From the NCBI RefSeq assembly GCF_036014015.1, contig NZ_CP107905.1, forward strand, positions 7,006,001-7,070,000: a DNA stretch of 64,000 nucleotides. The letters are read 5' to 3'. The number at the start of each line of letters is the position of its first letter. Within the stretch, counting starts at the first letter, position 1. The position numbers and the translations under genes are program-made. Under the pieces are notes generated by a model. It was not told where the DNA came from. It was given only the letters and a program-made list of their open reading frames with translations, and ran no database searches. Source of the stretch: Streptomyces sp. NBC_00457 (lineage in GTDB: Bacteria > Actinomycetota > Actinomycetes > Streptomycetales > Streptomycetaceae). Below, piece after piece: positions 60,593 to 64,000 of the stretch.

Positions 60593-63500
60593 CTACGGCG
60601 TGACCTTCTCGATCTTCACGCTGCCCACGCCCGCGACCGTGCCGCGCGCGTTGACCAGCTGGACCTGGCCGAAGAACTCACGGCCCTCCGGAGCGGGCGC
60701 AGCGGCGGTGACGCTTGCGGAGACGGTCGCCGAGGCGCCCGTACCGAGCTTCACCGGCGCGTCGTCGACGGTGACGCTGCCGAGGACGGTGGAGAAGAAC
60801 ACGTCCTGGTAGTCGTACGCCGTCGAACCGGCCGGCACCGAGTAGCCGATGACCTGGACGGTGTACGTACCGGCGGCCGGTTTCGGCACCGAGACGGACT
60901 CCTCCGAGTCACCGTCGGCCGAGCTGCCGACCTCGTCGCCGGCGGCGTCCAGGACCACCAGGTCCAGGTCGGCCGACGTGTCGGAGACGTTGCCGATGGC
61001 GACGTCCAGCGACGTGGCGCCCTCGGGCACCACGACCGTGCTGGTCTGGGTCACGCCGTTGGCGATGGTCGGGCGGGCCGACTTCGACGAGCCGAGCGGG
61101 CCGCCGGCCAGCTTGCCGTCCAGGGCGGCGAACTTGTTGGTCGCCTTCCAGGACGCCTCGACCGGGGTGCCGACCTTGGCCTCGGGCACGGTCACGACCT
61201 CGGGGTCGAAGTCAGCGCCGTAGACGGCGACGTTCAGCTTGTACGGGTTGTCGAGCAGCGGCGACGTACGGCGCGTCTCGACCTCGATCTCCCAGACGCC
61301 GGCCTGCGGATCGGCGTACGAGCGCACGTCGGGGCGGCAGGGAGCGCTGTCCGGGTTGGTGTAGTTCGGGTAGCAGTTGATCGTCGACGTCGGGTCGACC
61401 GGAACGCCGTACGGGTGAATGGCGATGAACCGGGTCTGGCTCTTGCCCTTCAGCCCGCCGATCGCGACCTCCAGCGCCTTCGCGCCCTCGGGCACGGTCA
61501 CGAAGTAGGACTTGCTGCTGTTGCGCTGCACCGAACCGGAGGCGGAATAGCTGTACTTCAGCGGCGCGGAGACCACGACGGTGCTCATGGCCTGCTTGTC
61601 GACGCCCTCGGTGCGCGGGTCGTCGATCTCGAGGATCGCGCTCTTGATGCCCGCGCTCTTGGGCGTGGCCTGGACCTTGACGGTCACCGGCTGGTTCAGC
61701 GGCAGCTTGACGACGTCGGAGCCGACGATCTTGAAGGTGCCGCCCGCGTTGTTCTCGAAGTCCAGCTCGTGCCGCAGCGCGCGGTCCGCGCCGGAGGTAC
61801 GGGTGATCGTGACGTCGTACGTCTTCTTCTGGCCGGCCTTGAGGCCGCCCTCACGGTCGTACAGGCCGGTGCCGAAGCCCGGCGTCTTCAGCGCGAAGTC
61901 GATCGCGGTGTCGACCGGGGCCTTGACGGTGTAGTCGTGGGCGGTGGCGCCGTCCTTGATGGCGTCCCAGGCGTCCACGATGTCGATCAGGCCCGCGCCC
62001 TCCTCGTACGCCTGCACACCGGAGATGTGGTCGGCGGTCGAGTTCAGGGCGGTGCGCAGCTTCGCCGGGGTGAGGGCGATGCCCTTCTGCTTGGCGGCAC
62101 TCAGCAGCAGCGCGCTCGCGCCCGCCGCCTGCGGGGACGCCATCGAGGTGCCCTGGAGCATGCCGTAGCCGGCCGGCAGCGAGTAGCCCGCCTCGGCGAC
62201 CGGGGCGCCCGGCAGCCAGGTCTGGATGGTGTTGATCGCGGCACCGGGCGCGGAGAGCGTCGGCGCGAAGCCGCCGTCCTCACGCGGGCCGCGGGAGGAG
62301 AACGGCATCATCGCGTACGACTTCTGCACCGCGGAGCCGTAGTTGGCGGCCCACGTCTTCTTGGAGATCGTCGCGCCGACCGAGATGACCTTGTCGGCCA
62401 GGGAGGGGTCGCCGATGGTGTTCGTGCCGGGGCCGGAGTTGCCCGCGGAGATCACCAGCTGCACGCCGTACTCGTCGATGAGGCGCGTGTACAGCTCGGC
62501 GCGCGCGTTGTTGCCGTCGTTGAGCGCGGGCAGGCCGCCGATCGACATGTTGACGATGTCGACGCCGCGCTTGGTGACGAGGTCGATCATGCCCTCGGTG
62601 AGCGCGACGTTGGTGCAGCCGCCGGACCAGGTGCAGGCACGGGACGAGACGAGCTTCGCGCCGGGAGCGGCGCCGTCCATCCGGCCGCCGAACAGGCCGT
62701 TGGCGGCGGTGATACCGGCGACGTGCGTGCCGTGCTCGGACTCGATGACGCCGATGTTGACGAAGTCGGCCTTCGCGCCGGCCTCGTTGTAGACGACGTC
62801 CTTGCGGATCTCGATGACGAACGGCTGGCGTTCGGCGACATCGGTCTTCGGGTTGTCGGTGCCGAAGTACCCGATCTGGAAGCCGTTCTTGTACGGCTTC
62901 ATCGGGGTGTCGTCACCGAAGTCGTAGTTGTTGTTCAGGTCGACGCGGACCGTGCCGGCCGCGGCGTCGTAGAGGACGCCCCATGAGTCGGTCTTGTCGC
63001 CGTCCCGGTTCGCGTCGCCCGCCGCGTCGCCGCCGGTGGTGTACGACTCCAGGAACGTGCTGATCCGGTACGAGCCCGCGGGCGCCGTCCAGGTCTTGCC
63101 GCCGAAGGTGAAGGTCGGCCCGGACACCGAGGTGACCATCGGGCGCCAGGTGCGGTCGGCGTCCACGACCGGGTCGGTCGCCGTGACCCAGTCGACGATC
63201 TTGCGCTCGCCGGTGGTGGTCTTCCGCAGCGCCGGGTGGGCGAGGTCCACGCCCGAGTCCAGGATGCCGATGGTGATACCGCGGCCGTCCGACTTCGGGT
63301 TCTTCGCCACGAAGTCGACGGCGCCCGTCTCGAAGGACGGGTTGTACGGGTTCTCGGCGGGGGTCTTCTTGCCGGGGGCCGGGTAACTGCCCGTGGCCTT
63401 CGCGCTCTTGGTGGTGTGCGCGCTCGGCGTCGGGTCGTCGAGGGGTATCTCCTCGCGCAGGTCGATGCCGTGCACGGAGGACAGCTTCGTGGCGGCGGCG

Positions 63501-63880
63501 ATGGCCGAGTCCGCCTTCGCGGTGGGGACGGTGGCGCGGACGTAGCCGAGCTTGTCGTACGTACGGCCCACCAGGCCGCCCTTGACCGCGTCGAGCTGCT
63601 CGGCGACCTGCTCGGTCTTGCCGGGGGCCGTGGCCACCATCATCGTGACCGTCTTGGCGCCGCCGGCCTTCGCCTCGGCGAGCAGATCGGCGTCGTCCGA
63701 ACCGAGCTTGTCGTGGGCGGACTTGACGCTGGGGTCGGCCGCGGGCGCGGCCTGGTCGGCGGACATGGCCATGGGTATCGGCCCGGCCGCGGAGAGTGCG
63801 GCGACGAGACCCGCGGCCACGGCTATGCGGGCCACATGTCTTGCACCCGATATCGGATCGCGCTGGGGTGTGAGGGTCAT
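60593..63880 (-). CDS. Secreted subtilisin-family (S8) protease
   Basis: A 1095-aa exported protease from ATG 63880, AAGGG upstream (ATG 63886 possible). Signal peptide to about MAMSADQA, an inhibitor-like propeptide (about 75-145), and an S8 domain with Asp208 (ILDSGVD), His386 (EHGTHVAG) and Ser579 (GTSMASP). A large insert lies between Asp and His (about 220-380). The C-terminal 500 residues are beta-sandwich domains (PPC/P-domain-like) but no sortase signal. It degrades extracellular protein. From memory it resembles S. coelicolor SCO2637. Confidence 0.92.
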   Translation of the reverse strand: MTLTPQRDPISGARHVARIAVAAGLVAALSAAGPIPMAMSADQAAPAADPSVKSAHDKLGSDDADLLAEAKAGGAKTVTMMVATAPGKTEQVAEQLDAVKGGLVGRTYDKLGYVRATVPTAKADSAIAAATKLSSVHGIDLREEIPLDDPTPSAHTTKSAKATGSYPAPGKKTPAENPYNPSFETGAVDFVAKNPKSDGRGITIGILDSGVDLAHPALRKTTTGERKIVDWVTATDPVVDADRTWRPMVTSVSGPTFTFGGKTWTAPAGSYRISTFLESYTTGGDAAGDANRDGDKTDSWGVLYDAAAGTVRVDLNNNYDFGDDTPMKPYKNGFQIGYFGTDNPKTDVAERQPFVIEIRKDVVYNEAGAKADFVNIGVIESEHGTHVAGITAANGLFGGRMDGAAPGAKLVSSRACTWSGGCTNVALTEGMIDLVTKRGVDIVNMSIGGLPALNDGNNARAELYTRLIDEYGVQLVISAGNSGPGTNTIGDPSLADKVISVGATISKKTWAANYGSAVQKSYAMMPFSSRGPREDGGFAPTLSAPGAAINTIQTWLPGAPVAEAGYSLPAGYGMLQGTSMASPQAAGASALLLSAAKQKGIALTPAKLRTALNSTADHISGVQAYEEGAGLIDIVDAWDAIKDGATAHDYTVKAPVDTAIDFALKTPGFGTGLYDREGGLKAGQKKTYDVTITRTSGADRALRHELDFENNAGGTFKIVGSDVVKLPLNQPVTVKVQATPKSAGIKSAILEIDDPRTEGVDKQAMSTVVVSAPLKYSYSASGSVQRNSSKSYFVTVPEGAKALEVAIGGLKGKSQTRFIAIHPYGVPVDPTSTINCYPNYTNPDSAPCRPDVRSYADPQAGVWEIEVETRRTSPLLDNPYKLNVAVYGADFDPEVVTVPEAKVGTPVEASWKATNKFAALDGKLAGGPLGSSKSARPTIANGVTQTSTVVVPEGATSLDVAIGNVSDTSADLDLVVLDAAGDEVGSSADGDSEESVSVPKPAAGTYTVQVIGYSVPAGSTAYDYQDVFFSTVLGSVTVDDAPVKLGTGASATVSASVTAAAPAPEGREFFGQVQLVNARGTVAGVGSVKIEKVTP

Positions 63881-64000
63881 CGGCATCCCTTGCAGGTAAA
63901 GGAACGAGCGTGTCGCGACCGGGCCGGTCAAGCTCGGTCACGTTGGTCCGGAATGCGACCCCGGACGACCGCACAGCTTTACGCAAGGGGCAGATGTTTG
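63881..64000. other. Upstream region of the S8 protease
   Basis: No coding frame. An imperfect GACCGGGCCGGTC palindrome (63917-63929) lies about 37 bp before the start. No confident promoter boxes. Confidence 0.4.

Overview
The window is chromosomal DNA of a Streptomyces or a very close actinomycete. The evidence is the very high G+C with G/C-ending codons, frequent GTG and TTG starts, ATGA-coupled genes, a DynA/DynB-like pair next to an SsbB-type single-strand binding protein, a PknG/GlnX/GlnH signalling set, an LAETG sortase substrate and a chitosan-oligosaccharide (csn) cluster. From memory, the order dynAB, ssbB, TQXA protein, ettA, pknG group, csnK to csnR, malQ, pepN, asd matches the S. 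coelicolor SCO268x to SCO263x stretch read downward; I could not run an alignment to confirm this.

Region by region. 1-8264 is a decayed accessory zone ending at a tRNA-Arg(TCT) gene (8268-8340, minus). It holds the start of a secreted protein, two near-identical SDR dehydrogenase genes that carry the same duplicated promoter and operator, an intact DHA2-type efflux pump, a repetitive membrane-associated protein with a TTA codon, and debris: three fragments of one IS5-like transposase gene, an integrase tail, a GMC oxidoreductase scrap, an alpha/beta-hydrolase tail and a TetR tail. 8659-19553 is core: dynamin-like GTPases, SsbB, a thioester surface protein, EttA, a hot-dog thioesterase, truncated haemoglobin and a PCMT-like methyltransferase.

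19599-30394 is one minus-strand cassette of seven genes: GlnX-like membrane sensor, GlnH-like binding lipoprotein, a helical protein, a PknG-like kinase with TPRs, a PP2C phosphatase, a VWA protein and a zinc-ribbon/FHA protein. It looks like a complete path from extracellular amino-acid sensing to reversible Ser/Thr phosphorylation and an FHA reader. 30646-37351 is the csnR-E-F-G-H-K cluster for glucosamine-oligosaccharide uptake and use, with a perfect 15-bp CsnR-type palindrome before csnR.

37563-49321 holds small membrane proteins, a VOC protein, an MscS channel, an HNH nuclease, a PadR/ABC exporter operon containing a duplicated-tail mini-ORF, malQ, a divergent TetR/flavin-monooxygenase pair and a secreted trypsin. 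49437-49896 is a 460-bp IS/MITE-like element with 17-bp inverted ends. It is followed by an island with different codon use (50069-54441): radical SAM enzyme, Nudix hydrolase, TPR/sensor protein with a TTA codon, a trypsin-fold protein lacking its catalytic serine, and a membrane-anchored helical protein. The core resumes with pepN, a DUF1203 protein, asd, an ECF sigma/putative anti-sigma pair and a secreted subtilase.

A recurring structural feature is tandem duplication of gene 3' ends including the stop codon. It is seen after dynB, the methyltransferase, the small repeat protein, malQ and the ABC ATPase.
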